Source: Bolinopsis microptera (taxonomy: Eukaryota > Ctenophora > Tentaculata > Lobata > Bolinopsidae). Taken from it: a stretch of DNA of 60,000 nt. The translations under genes were made by a program, and so were the position numbers. Shown in pieces: positions 15,899-28,170 of this stretch (its first letter is position 1; every line of letters begins with the position of its first letter). The stretch lies in NCBI RefSeq assembly GCF_026151205.1, contig NC_087074.1, positions 19,576,740-19,636,739 of the forward strand, given 5' to 3'. Under the pieces are notes generated by a model. It was not told where the DNA came from and ran no database searches. It worked only from the letters and a program-made list of their open reading frames with translations.

Positions 15899-16465
15899 AG
15901 TAAAGCAGCTCTTAAAGTTAACCGTCTGTTAGACAAGGAGTCTCATGTGGATTGAATATGGACTCCATAGTATGCTCCGTTCTTCTGTATTTTGAGGGAC
16001 ATGGCTACCAGGACAATGAGTTACACTGCTTGTCCGACTGCTCGGTCTGAAGCATAGAGCATGCACGAATAGTAATCCCAATGAATTATTCAGGTACACT
16101 AGCTAGTTATATAGCAGGATCTTGTGGTTTGTATTATGCTGTCGCGTGACAAGATTTATCACGTGGCCCAGAAATTTAGAGTCCTGGAAAACGATTGGTT
16201 GGCCGGCTAACACTTTGCTTTAACAGGCTTAGTTCAGTCACGTGATAACTTTGGGAACTAATACCAAAGACACAGCGAGCAGGATGATGCCATTAGGCCT
16301 ACTGGTCGCTCTGTTTTGTGATAGAAAATTCTAGAAGCTTTACCACTCATTCGCATTGACTTTGTTTTATCAAGACACTTATTTTACTTCGGAGTATTCC
16401 AACAGCCACATTGTTACACAAGCGCAACCAGCCAATTACAGGAAGCCGAAGGATTTGTTTTAGCC
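15899..16465. other. Intergenic sequence without recognised features
   Basis: No supported exon or repeat. Several CACGTG/TCACGTGA motifs are present but show no arrangement that I can interpret. Confidence 0.4.
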
Positions 16466-16469
16466 AGTG

Positions 16470-16726
16470 ACGGTTAGGGTAGTGTGTACCACACTTTCTT
16501 CGCCCGAGACTTTGCTGCAATGTGCAGCTCCTCATTTAACCCTCACATCCGATTTCTCGAGTATTCGGCTGAGTAGACCGGGGGGCTGCATAGACCAATC
16601 AGGATCCTTAGCTGAACGTCCGCGTCAACGACGCTCACCCCACGACCAGGCAGACAGTGGGATTCGAACTCGCAACCTCACGATTTGCAAAGATGGCGTT
16701 CTAACCAACTGCGCTACCTGGCCGTG
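16470..16726 (-). mobile_element. tRNA-derived SINE candidate
   Basis: On the minus strand, 16726 to about 16644 reads like a decayed tRNA: an A-box-like TAGCGCAGTTGGTTAGAACG and a B-box GAGTTCGAATCC, with a partly pairing acceptor (GGCCAGG/GCCTGGT). The D and T stems do not pair well, so it is not a working tRNA gene. A GC-richer tail follows to about 16470, as expected for a SINE body. Only one copy is in the window, so the body boundary is a guess. Confidence 0.5.
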
Positions 16727-17266
16727 AAAGGTATAAGATTAAAATCATTTAATCGCAAAATTAATCGCAAAATGGTGATTGTAGACCCGCTTATTTAGAG
16801 GAGGACAGAATGGTGTGGAGAATGGGCTTTCTGCTAGTTATCACTCGCCGATGATATTTGAAACGTTTAGAAAAGAGCCCGGCCATGAAAGTATGTAAAA
16901 TGTCAATATTCAATAGTATAAGCTTCGTTCGATGTATTTTGGACGCTGATTCCGAATTACTTGCCATAAATATAGGGTTGAAACGCTTGCCCGAAAAGTT
17001 ATCGGCAAAAACTGTTTTGGTCACAAGACGGACAGGCTTGTAAAACACGAATTACGGTCATAGTGATCAGCTTCGGGGTCATGGTTACTGGATAGGATTA
17101 GGGTTTATACTTTATAAAACCGTTTCATTCGGCTGCAAATCCACAAATTCATTTAAGTCACGTGATAGCACGCTGGCGAGTTAATTAGTAAACTTGTATT
17201 ATGTACTCTCCTCAATCTTCAGTTGTTGATATTTCGTTTAAACATCGATTTTTCTAGCAATGTAGA

Positions 17267-20200
17267 ATGGCAGACATGCGGAATCTTGAAACGAAGTTAA
17301 TATTCCTACAAATCATCTCGCTATCTCTCTGTGGTAAGCTACGTGACGTACATGAGCTGCTACTTTACTTATCATTGATCAAAAATAGATCAATAATTTA
17401 TCGTTATAGAAAATAGAAATAGTGCCACTTATACCCGGTGAAATGAGATAATAAAGTATTAAATATTTTTTACCAAAACCAAAAATTGGGTAGATTGGAC
17501 CATAGACCGTATCTCCTTTTTCCAGACACAAAGGAAGTAGATCAATTTAAGTTACCGTTTTCAAATTTATGCCAAATGATACCGGGAATATAATCAATCG
17601 CTCGTTTTTCCCATTCATTCACGGCCTGCAAATTGTAACGAATTTAGGTTTACTACATCAATCAAACTCAGTAGAAATCTTTTTGAGCTGCTTTCGGGCT
17701 GATACTTAGTGTACTTCGGGATAAGAGCTGTAGGTAGTGTGTCCAATGAGGTGAAGTTTATCCAGTAGAAGTGTTGAAAGTATTATCTTTGAATTGACCA
17801 CAGGGTGACAGGGATCAAACAGAAAAGAATCAAGACCTAAATGATAACATTGAAAATCCATCTGGTGTCACTACAATAAGTTCAAATTGTTAATTGTTTA
17901 CTTCTCGGTAATTCACTCCTCTGTTTGCTTCATGCTAAATCTAACAGCTGAAACAAACAGGGGTCTGACTCTGAGTTAACAACTTATACTCAAAACGGCA
18001 TTTTCTAGATGTCTCAACCTACATATTATAGACTTAATTAGAGATACATCTACTGTTAAATAAGTGTTTTGTTTAAATATAATTTAAAACTAAGATCTTG
18101 ATACTAGTGACCTCCGTCAATACAATTAACGCTCTAGGGAAAACAGTTTGCTGTTTTTAGCATTGTAACAGTCTGTATGCTTTGATCTTCCGCAAATACA
18201 ACAAGGTGTAAAGTTCTAAAATATTGGATTATAAAAGATAGCATAATATGTCGTTGTAAGAAAAATTTTACAGAACATGAATACTGCTGCCTATCGAGCG
18301 ACGGCAAGGCACCTAACAGGCAGTGAAGTTATCGGGAAATGAAGTAATCGGGAAAAATTTGAATTACATGGTTCCTGCAAACCGGATAACAGGTTAAATC
18401 AAATGATTACATAATATACTGATTAAAAGTTTACCATAATGTGATAATGATATTTATGCGATGTATCGCATAAAGGTATACCTTAAGGCCAATAAATTTG
18501 GTTCACAATAAATTTGGTTCACAATAAATTTGATTCACAATAAATTTGGTTCACAATAAATTTGGTTACAAACATTTTGGTAATACCATAATTTTAGTCA
18601 TAAATTTCGCAAATTTGTATACTACCTGATGGGAAAAGGAAGTAAGAGCCATAATATGACTGTTGTCACGAGTACAGGCACAGCCTCTCAACACACTGTG
18701 CTATTTGTCATGATTTTAGGCTCGATGTCTAAACATATGCACTATGACAATTTGGATGAAAATAGTAAAAAGTGAGTGCTGTGAGCTGTCACGTCGGCCG
18801 GGTGGTTTAGTGGTTTTAATACATTTACTTCCCACACTGACGACTGGGGTTCGATTCCCAGTGGGGACCAATTCGGTTCCCAGTGGGGACCAATTCGGTC
18901 GGATGCAGTTCGGCCACCAAACCATGGTGTAATGCTTTCATTAGAACTTATGTTCGAAAAAACTTTTGGCGAAAAAAAATTTTAAATTTTCGAAATTTTC
19001 TCAAGTCTCAAAAAAATGTCCATGTGAAAAATTTTCCAAGTTTTTCTGAAAACTACCTTTTCCCGTGTTTTAAGAAATTCCGATCATTTTGAGCCAATAA
19101 ACATTTTTATGAATTTTGGTAATTAGCTAATTAGTAACTATCCAATTATCTGATTGTCTGACATGAACATTTTTCTGACAAAAGTTTTTCTCGTCGATAT
19201 GATAATCACCCTCTATTAATTCATAACCTTCTACGATGTTCACAGCTGAAGATATTTGACAAACAAGAAAGGAGGTAAATATTGGCAAAAGTGGCAAAAA
19301 GTGGCCACGTGGAAAATTTTGGAAAAGTTGGCCAGCCGAATGAAACTTAAATTGAACCTAAAAACGTAATAAATCCTTTGGAAGCTTCTTGTGTCAGTAG
19401 ATCGATTTTTTCAGACGGATCTGTCTGTACTATAGTACTATCTTTGCACTCTGCACTGCCAATATATATTACGCAAAATATAGACCTTATTACCTGGTAA
19501 TCGTGACGACACGTTATCCATGACAGTTGGCACGAGTACTGAATAGACTGTGCCTGCAGTCACGTCAGGCACGGATTATTAGCTAGGTACGGCTTTTGAA
19601 AAGCCACGCGCGACGTGCCTGAGGAGTTGTCACGTATCCTTGGCACGCCCTATAAACACACTACGTACATTATATGGTCATTACATCTGACCGCACCATG
19701 ACAACAGTCATGGTGACAACAGTCATAGTATGGTCGGGCCCTTAAATTCTGAGAATAAACTATGGGCGTCATTCTTACAATTCCTTAACAATTTTGCTAG
19801 AACACCTCTTCTTTAAATTCATGATATTCATTAATCGTTGCTCAGTAGTCATGAGTTAAACATACAATTAACAGGTTGGTTACCAGTCAAACGTGGGAGG
19901 AAAATAGAGTGGGATCTAGAGTCGACACCTTTAGAAATTAAAACTAATAGTGTGCTGGGGAGTGACGATGAGGTGAGAATGTTCTTCTACTCAGCTGCGG
20001 GGGAGAGTGTAGGAGGAGTCAGACTCCACTTCACCTCTACTCCACGATACCAGTTTAGATGGTGCAAAGACTTGACTAACCTCCCTGTTACTCCCCCATC
20101 TCTTACTGAAAAGGTTTGGCGTATCACTCTAACCAAAACTACAGGTGTCAGAGTAGTGATACACTGTAACGAGGTGGAGGTGCTCAACAAACTGCTCTCT

Positions 20201-23200
20201 CAAGCAACGTGTAGTGACAGTAAGTGGAGCACTATCTGGATCAGAGACGTGACAAAGATAGAGTTCGATTCCTCCGACACAGCATCTGATTACTACGGAC
20301 CACAACCAGGTAACTAATAACAACAAGCATTGGTTTAACAAACAATAACTTTAATTTATGAATAAGCCAACTTGCTGATTCTCTCGTTAATTCGTGATTA
20401 CGTGTTTTCTGTCTAAATTTCAAGTGTGTTATTTAGTTATTTAACATAAACACATATAATATAGGATATGGGATATAGGATAGTTAGCAATTACTATTTA
20501 TAACTTAATAAAGTGGTCATAATTTTATCAATTACTGTTCTCCGAATGAGATAAAATCACATTCTTTCACTGAAGGCAGAGTTATAATCATATTGGCGAT
20601 AGCGGATCGCAAAATAGCTAACTATAATTTAGAAATATTGCATATTTTGTAGTAGACATCATGGAGACAAGCAATTTTCAGCTACTAAAGGTTGAAACAA
20701 TTATTAATTGAAAACGGATGTTTTTACAAAATATCTTGAACATAAGCAGTAAGGTATTTTATCAAACAAACTCAAAACTTTTTTGGTTCGATATTTATTT
20801 TGCAGAGTTTACACAATATGTGCATTGTGCTTCATAGTTTGTTGATGAGGCGAATTTTTAGCGTTAACCCTAATGACTGATAACAATTTGAATTAGTATT
20901 GGGCTTAGAACCAAGAAGTTAAATTTGTGGTACGAAATTACAAGAACCGTAAGAGTCTGGGTGGTAATAATTTCCTCGAAAAACCGTGGAATATGTGGAT
21001 ATTAAATTTTTCACATATTTCACATATAATTCACTCCTCTGTTTGCTTCATGCTAAATCTAACAGCTGAAACAAACAGGGGTCTGACTCTGAGTTAACAA
21101 CTTATATTCAAAACGGCATTTTCTAGATGTCTCAACCTACATATTATAATAGACTTAATTACTGTGGCTTGTGTAGTTAAATTATCTGTATTAGAAAACG
21201 TCTCTTACCTCTTACCTCCAGATCATATTGTCAAGATCCGAGGGATTGGAGATACATCTACTGTTACATAAGTGTTTTGTTTGAATATAACTTAAACTAA
21301 GATCTTGATACTAGTGACCTCCGTCAATACAATTAACGCTCTAGGGAAAACAGTTTGCTGTTTTTAGCATTGTCACAGTCTGTATGCTTTGATCTTCCGC
21401 AAATACAACAAGGTGTAAAGTTCTAAAATATTGGATTATAAAAGATAGCGTAATATGTCGTTGTAAGAAAAGTTTTACAGAGCTGGTCGCATGAATACTG
21501 TTGCCTATCGAGCGACGGCAAGGCACCTAACAGGCAGCGAAGTAATCGGGAAATGAAGTAATCGGGAAAAATTTGAATTACATGGTTCCTGCAAACCGGA
21601 TAACAGGTTAAATCAAATGATTACATAATATACTGATTTAAAGTTTACCATAATGATATTTATGCGATGTATCGCATAAAGGTATACCTTAAGGCCAATA
21701 AATTTGGTTCACAATAAATTTGGTTCACAATAAATTTGATTCACAATAAATTTGGTTCACAATAAATTTGGTTACAAACATTTTGGTAATACCATAATTT
21801 TAGTCACAAATTTCGCAAATTTGTATACTACCTGATGGGAAAAGGAAGTAAGAGCCATAATATGACTGTTGTCACGAGTACAGGCACAGCCTCTCAACAC
21901 ACTGTGCTATTTGTCATGATTTTAGGCTCGATCTCTAAACATATTATGTACTATGACAATTGGGATGAAAATAGTAAAAAGTGAGTGCTGTCACGTCGGC
22001 CGGGTGGTTTAGTGGTTTTAATACATTTACTTCCCACACTGACGACTGGGGTTCGATTCCCAGTGGGGACCAATTCGGTTCCCAGTAGGGACCAATTCGG
22101 TCGGATGCAGTTCGGCCACCAAACCATGGTGTAATGCTTTCATTAGAACTTATGTTCGAAAAAACTTTTGGCGAAAAAAATTTTAAATTTTCGAAATTTT
22201 CTCAAGTCTCAAAAAAATGTCCATGTGAAAAATTTTCGAAGTTTTTCTGAAAACTACCTTTCGCCGTGTTTCAAGAAATTCCGATCATTTTGAGCCAATA
22301 AACATTTTTATGATTTTTGGTAATTAGCTATTAGTAACTATCCAATTATCTGATTGTCTGCAGTCTGACATGAACATTTTTCTGACAAAAGTTTTTCTCG
22401 TCGATATGATAATCACCCTCTATTAATTCATAACCTTCTACGATGTTCACAGCTGAAGATATTTGACAAACAAGAAAGGAGGTAAATATTGGCAAAAGTG
22501 GCAAAAAGTGGCCACGTGGAAAAGTTGGCCAGCCGAATGAAACTTAAATTGAACCTAAAAACGTAATAAATCCTTTGGAAGCTTCTTGTGTCAGTAGATC
22601 GAATTTTTCAGACGGATCTGTCTGTACTTACTTACTGCAGTCACGTCAGGCACGGATTATTAGCTAGGTACGGCTTTTGAAAAGACGAGCGCGACGTGCC
22701 TGAGGAGATGTCACGTATCCTTGGCACGCCCTATAAACACACTACGTACATTATATGGTCATTACATCTAACCGCACCATGACAACAGTCATGGTGACAA
22801 CAGTCATGGTGACAACAGTCATAGTATGGTCGGGCCCTTAAATTCTGAGAATAAACTATGGGCGACATTCTTACAATTCCTTAACAATTTTGCTAGAACA
22901 CCTCTTCTTTAAATTCATGATATTCATTAATCGTTGCTCATTAGTCATGAGTTAAACATACAATTAACAGGTTGGTTACCAGTCGAACGTGCGGTGAAAA
23001 TAGAGTGGGATCTTGAGTCGACACCTTTAGAAATTAAAACTAATAGTGTGCTGGGGAGTGGCGATGAGGTGAGAATGTTCTTCTACTCAGCTGCGGGGGA
23101 GAGTGTAGGAGGAGTCAGACTCCACTTCACCTCTACTCCACGATACCAGTTTAGATGGTGCAAAGACTTGACTAACCTCCCTGTTACTCCCCCCTCTCTT

Positions 23201-26200
23201 ACTGACAAGGTGTGGCGTATCACTCTAACCAGAACTGCAGGTGTCAGACTAGTGATACACTGTAACGAGGTGGAGGTGCTCAACAAACTGCTCTCTCAAG
23301 CAACGTGTAGTGACAGTAGTTGGAGCACGCACTGGAACAGAGACGTGACAAAGATAGAGTTCTGGTCCTACGACACAGCATCTGATTACTACAGACCACA
23401 ACCAGGTAACTAATAACAACAAGCATTGGTTTAACAAACAATAACTTTAATTTATGAATAAGCCAACTTGCTGATTCTCTCGTTAATTCGTGATTACGTG
23501 TTTTCTGTCTAAATTTCAAGTGTGTTATTTAGTTATTTAACATAAACACATATAATATAGGATATGGGATATAGGATAGTTAGCAATTACTATTTATAAC
23601 TTAATAAAGTGGTCATAATTTTATCAATTACTGTTCTCCGAATGAGATAAAATCACATTCTTTCACTGAAGGCAGAGTTATAATCATATTGGCGATAGCG
23701 GATCGCAAAATAGCTAACTATAATTTAGAAATATTGCATATTTTGTAGTAGACATCATGGAGACAAGCAATTTTCAGCTACTAAAGGTTGAAACAATTAT
23801 TAATTGAAAACGGATGTTTTTACAAAATATCTTGAACATAAGCAGTAAGGTATTTTATCAAACAAACTCAAAACTTTTTTGGTTCGATATTTATTTTGCA
23901 GAGTTTACACAATATGTGCATTGTGCTTCATAGTTTGTTGATGAGGCGAATTTTTAGCGTTAACCCTAATGACTGATAACAATTTGAATTAGTATTGGGC
24001 TTAGAACCAAGAAGTTAAATTTGTGGTACGAAATTACAAGAACCGTAAGAGTCTGGGTGGCAATAATTTCCTCGAAAAACCGTGGAATATGTGGATATTA
24101 AATTTTTCACATATTGTTTTAAATCTAATATTATTGTAACACATCTGAACTGTACTTAAATACTTATATAATAACGATTTTCTTATCTTCCACTATGATT
24201 TGTCAGTTGTAAAGTTATTAATTCCAGATCCGTGTGGAGAAGGAACATATCAGAATGATGCTATGACAAGCTGTGAGACATGTGACGCTGGATTGACACC
24301 AAACTCTGACAAAACAGCCTGTGGTAAGAAAACTTTAAAGCTTTTTATATATTATAATATTATTGTTATGTTTTAAATTTGAATTAACTGTGCTATAGAA
24401 TGAAAACCGAGGATATTGGTACTCACAATAATTTCTTAATATTAATAAGGTAGTTCAAACGAATTGCTGCTTAAAGATTTCCTAATTCTTCAGAGCCATG
24501 TCTAGCTGGAAGCTACAAGAACATTGAGATGAACACATGTGAATCATGTCCTGATAATACGATCAGTTCAGAAGGAGCAGCCTTGTGTACAACTTGTGAA
24601 CTTGGCCAGGAACGAAACTCAGGGAGAACAAAATGTGGTAAGAATTGTTAACAAGAACCGAGTTGAGATGATTATATCTATATATAGATGGGCAAAGATA
24701 GGCTGATGGTTAAGACGGGATAAGGATAAGGCGCCAGATAGGGCTTAGAATCAAGAAGGCAAATTTGTGGTACGAACTGACAAGAACCGTAAGAGTCTGG
24801 GTGGTAATAACTCTATCATAAAACCGTGGTTGTGTGGATATTTAATTTTTCAGTCTATTGTTTTAAATCTTATGTAATTGTAACACATCTGAAGTGTACT
24901 TAAATACTTATATAATAATAACGATTTTCTTATCTTCTACTACGATTTGCCAGTTGTAACGTTATAATTGTAGAGCCGTGTGGAGAAAAAACATATCGGA
25001 ATGATGCTATGACAAGCTGTGAGACATGTGACGCTGGATTGACACCAAACTCTGACAAAACAGCCTGTGGTAAGATAACTTTAAAGCTTATATTTAATAT
25101 TATTGTTGTGTTTTAAATTTGAATTAACTGTGCTATAGATCGAAAACCGAGGACATTGGTACTCACAATAACTTCTTAATATTAATAAGGTAGTCCAAAC
25201 GAATTGCTGCTTAAAGATTTCCTAATTCTTCAGAGCCATGTCCAGCTGGAAGCTACAAGAACAGTGAGATGAACACATGTGAATCATGTCCTGATAATAC
25301 GATCAGTTCAGAAGGAGCAGCCTTGTGTACAACTTGTGAACTTGGCCAGGAACGAAACTCAGGGAGAACGAAATGTGGTAAGAATTGTTAACATGAATCG
25401 AGCTGAGATGATTATATCTACATAGATGGGCAAAGATAGGATAAGGGTTAAGACGGGATAAGGATAAGGCGCCAGATAGGACTTATAATCAAGAAGGCAA
25501 ATTTGTGGTACGAAAATACAAGAACCATAAGAGTCTGGGTGGTAATAATTCTATCAAAAAACCGTGGTTGTGTGGATATTGAATTTTTCACATATTGTTT
25601 TAAATCTAATTTAATTGTAACACATCTGATGTATACTTATATAATAACGATTTTCTTATCTTCCACAACGATTTGCCATATATAACGTTATAATTCCAGA
25701 GCCGTGTGGGGAAGGAACATATCGGAATGATGCTATGACAAGCTGTGAGACATGTGACGCTGGATGGAAACCAAACACTAACAAAACTGCCTGTGGTAAG
25801 ATAACTTTAAATCTTATATTATTGTTATGTTTTAAATTTAATTTAACTGCGCTACAGAATGGTATACTGTATACAGTATTTGAGACTTGGACCCCCGAGC
25901 AAACGATATTATAGTTATGTTAGAGGTTGCTTGAAAGGGTTCGGGTTGGGACAGGAAAACTAAATCGCGGAAGAGAACATAAGAAACCGTCAAAATAACC
26001 CTTATAATTGTATCACACAACCCAATTAATCAGTTCAACGTGATTTAATATGACATATCGACAGTGAGCTGTACGGGACTGAAGGCTGAGTGGATAACTG
26101 CGATCAGAACAACAACACAGTTCCCAGTAGTCCCAGGAACCGTGGTGGAAGTGAATTGTGTTGAATCCAGAGCTCTCAATAAAGGGAGCAGCGAGGTGAC

Positions 26201-27497
26201 CTGCACCTCAGGAACGGAATTTATTTTCGATTTTAATGAACCCGAGTGTATAAATACAGGTATTGTAGAAGCGAATATACTAAATGACCATAGCATCACT
26301 ACAAAAGGATAACTAAACTCTTCATACAACCAGGATAGTATCATCAGAACCGACGAAAGGGGGTAAAATAATGTCGTAATGGGGAGAGTTGGTTATATTA
26401 CTATAGAAAACTAATTTAATTTAATCTTACAGTTGATGGGCTATGACAAATAGCTCAGATGATACTGCACTCTAACTTAGATATCTAAATAAGTATGTTT
26501 GAGTTTTCCGGGTGGAAAAGTATACCAGCAGAAACCCAGTACCCATAAGTCCCAAGAAAAGTTATCGAGGTAACCTGCTCTGAGATCTCAACACAACAGC
26601 ATTTGACAAAGCAAAATAAAATGTAAAATCAATTTAAATTCAAAAATTTAACAAAGAATGCATTGTCATTATAACATAGTAAAACACTTTGTTTCATAAA
26701 TATATTAAGTTTAAATTAAAACAATCGTGATCTGAGATGTACGTAGAATCTAGCTCAATGTTTCAACATAAACCCTTGATAATTAGTCTAGCAAATATTA
26801 GAAACTAACCGCAAATCCGGTGATTTCCATTTCAAATGAAAAAAACCAGAAGATCTTAATAAGGTTCAATGATAATCTACTCCTATCTCAAGTTATTAAT
26901 TAACAACCCCAGGAACGAAGACGATGCTGTATAAAGTCTATACGAATGTCGACAGAATAGAGATGAACAGGAAGAAAGAGAGAGAATATCAGCTCCAATT
27001 AATTTATGAGAATTCAAGGTTAGTAAGAAAAATGTCCACTTAAAGTTTTTTTTTCGTCTTATACTGCAACACTTCTATTGTGCTGAATTCCTAAAATCAC
27101 CATTTCAGAATACAGATTACAGAAACGAGCTTCATGGCATTGATAAGTAATGAATACCCTGAAAAAGACACATAACTCCATCACTGTGAGACATATTTGT
27201 GTTTTTAAACATTTATAAACATTATTCAATGTTAAATACATATTATTTTTAAATATGTACGTATTTAACATTAAATTAAATTCAAAATCTATTCAAAGAT
27301 TTAACAAAGGTTTGATGTATTGCTATTATATCATATTATAACAACTTGTTTCAGACCCTTGCTCAGCAGGAACGAACCTTTCAACTGAAAAGAGAAAATG
27401 TGAATCCTTTGTTGACCATTTTATGGTCAACAAGAAGCGGAGGATTACTCTTTTCGTCGAAATCTTTCAAAAAAACTGCTCAATAAGTATCCAATAA
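17267..27497 (+). CDS. Modular surface/secreted protein: signal peptide, two tandem unknown domains, ephrin-receptor-like modules, CCP
   Basis: Exons inferred from splice sites: 17267-17333 (ATG and hydrophobic LIFLQIISLSLC signal), 19875-20309, 22971-23405, 24228-24323, 24494-24637, 24974-25069, 25234-25377, 25700-25795, 26065-26259, and 27355 onward (end unsure). All junctions after exon 1 are phase 1-1, so any exon can be lost or duplicated without frameshift. Exons 2 and 3 (435 nt each) are paralogous 145-residue domains that I cannot assign. The 96-nt exons (PCGEGTYQNDAMTSCETC...) and 144-nt exons (PCLAGSYKNIEMNTCESC...) are ephrin-receptor-like GCC2/GCC3 Cys modules. Exon 26065-26259 is CCP/sushi-like (SCTGLKAEW...VEVNC...EVTC...EC). 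The last exon begins DPCSAGTNLSTEKRKC and stays open to a stop at 27497 unless an earlier donor (ATG/GTCAAC) is used. No transmembrane helix was found, so secretion, or further unseen exons, are both possible. Function unknown; an adhesion, recognition or immune-like surface role is only a guess. Confidence 0.7.
18476..18640. repeat. AATAAATTTGGTTCAC repeat, part of a dispersed TIR element
   Basis: Starts TACCTTAAGGCCAATAAATT and holds five near-copies of a 17-bp unit. The second copy of the segmental duplication has the same block at about 21683-21838. The reverse complement of its start is the right end of the element at 47010-47519, so this is a partial copy of that element. Confidence 0.7.
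18796..18870 (+). repeat. tRNA-like sequence (A and B box), copy 1
   Basis: GGCCGGGTGGTTTAGTGG resembles an A box, and CTGGGGTTCGATTCCCAG is a good T-arm/B-box hairpin. The acceptor ends do not pair and no clean anticodon arm is found, so it is a tRNA-derived SINE head or tRNA relic rather than a gene. GTGGGGACCAATTCGGT follows in duplicate. Confidence 0.5.
21998..22070 (+). repeat. tRNA-like sequence, copy 2
   Basis: Same as the stretch at 18796-18870, carried along by the tandem duplication and identical through the A and B boxes. Confidence 0.5.
26505..26600 (+). pseudogene. Dead copy of the CCP-like exon
   Basis: The frame TQYP-stop-VPRKVIEVTCSE parallels TQFPVVPGTVVEVNCVES of the exon at 26065-26259, with a TAA where the good exon has a Val codon. 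It lacks the downstream Cys region. It appears to be a duplicated sushi exon that has decayed. Confidence 0.5.
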
Positions 27498-28170
27498 ATT
27501 TTAACATTATAAGGCTTATATTAATAGTAATACTAAATTCATACAAAGTTACAACAAAGTCTTAATGTCATGTATCCTGGGTTCGGACAGGAAATTACCC
27601 GCTTAAAACATTTCCATCGCGTTACATAATACTCAATAAATGTAATAGATTTGTAGTGTTGTAATTAGTTTTGAACTGTTGAAGTTTATCCAGGCCTACT
27701 ATATAACAACCTTAGAAAAGCAAACTTATTTGCCTTGAATGTTCAGCAGGAAGAAAGAGAGGATATCAGCTTCACGTTAGTAAAAATGCCCCTTTTTTAA
27801 GTGCTTTTTCGTGATATACGGCAAAACTTCTATTGTGCTGAATTCCTAAAATTCAATTGCTCATGCTGTTTAATACACACATTGCTATTATCTAACTTAT
27901 GTTGAACTTGACTGTGATCAAATTTATTTTCGCATTTTGAACATGAACTGTGCTGATCACCAGAAACTACATGTACAATACCAGAAATAATGTGTCACTC
28001 GGCAATAAAATCACCATTTCAGAATACAGATTGCAGAAACGAGCTTCATGGCATTGATAAGTAATGAATACCCTAAAAAAGACACATAACTCCATCACTG
28101 TGAGACATATTTATGTTTATAAACATTTATAAACATTATTCAATGATAAATACATATTATTTATAAACCC
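26930..28170. repeat. Diverged tandem duplication around the last ephrin-like exon
   Basis: AGGAAGAAAGAGAG...ATATCAGCT at about 26970 recurs at 27750, and CACCATTTCAGAATACAGAT at about 27100 recurs at 28010. The second copy carries about 160 extra bases (27855-28010). The exon at 27355 lies between the copies and has no second copy. Confidence 0.65.

Larger units (their letters stand above)
17911..24114. repeat. 3.1-kb tandem segmental duplication (two copies)
   Basis: Copy 1 is about 17911-21016 and copy 2 about 21029-24114. Both begin ATTCACTCCTCTGTTTGCTT and end ...TTTTTCACATAT. Each carries one 435-nt domain exon, a tRNA-like stretch and a run of AATAAATTTGGTTCAC repeats. Copy 2 lacks about 115 bp present near 19440-19555 in copy 1, and other indels are small. 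The duplication lies wholly between the signal-peptide exon and the Cys-module exons, so it turned one domain into two in the same gene. Confidence 0.92.

Noticed and set aside
16644-16726. Functional tRNA gene on the minus strand
   Set aside because: A and B boxes are present but the D and T stems do not pair and no clean anticodon loop is seen; SINE head preferred.
18796-18870. Functional tRNA gene
   Set aside because: Only the T arm pairs well; acceptor and anticodon arms fail.
19838-19874. Start of a separate gene at 19838 (159-residue frame)
   Set aside because: No ATG in place. The frame is better explained as an internal exon from the acceptor at 19874, in phase with the signal-peptide exon at 17267.
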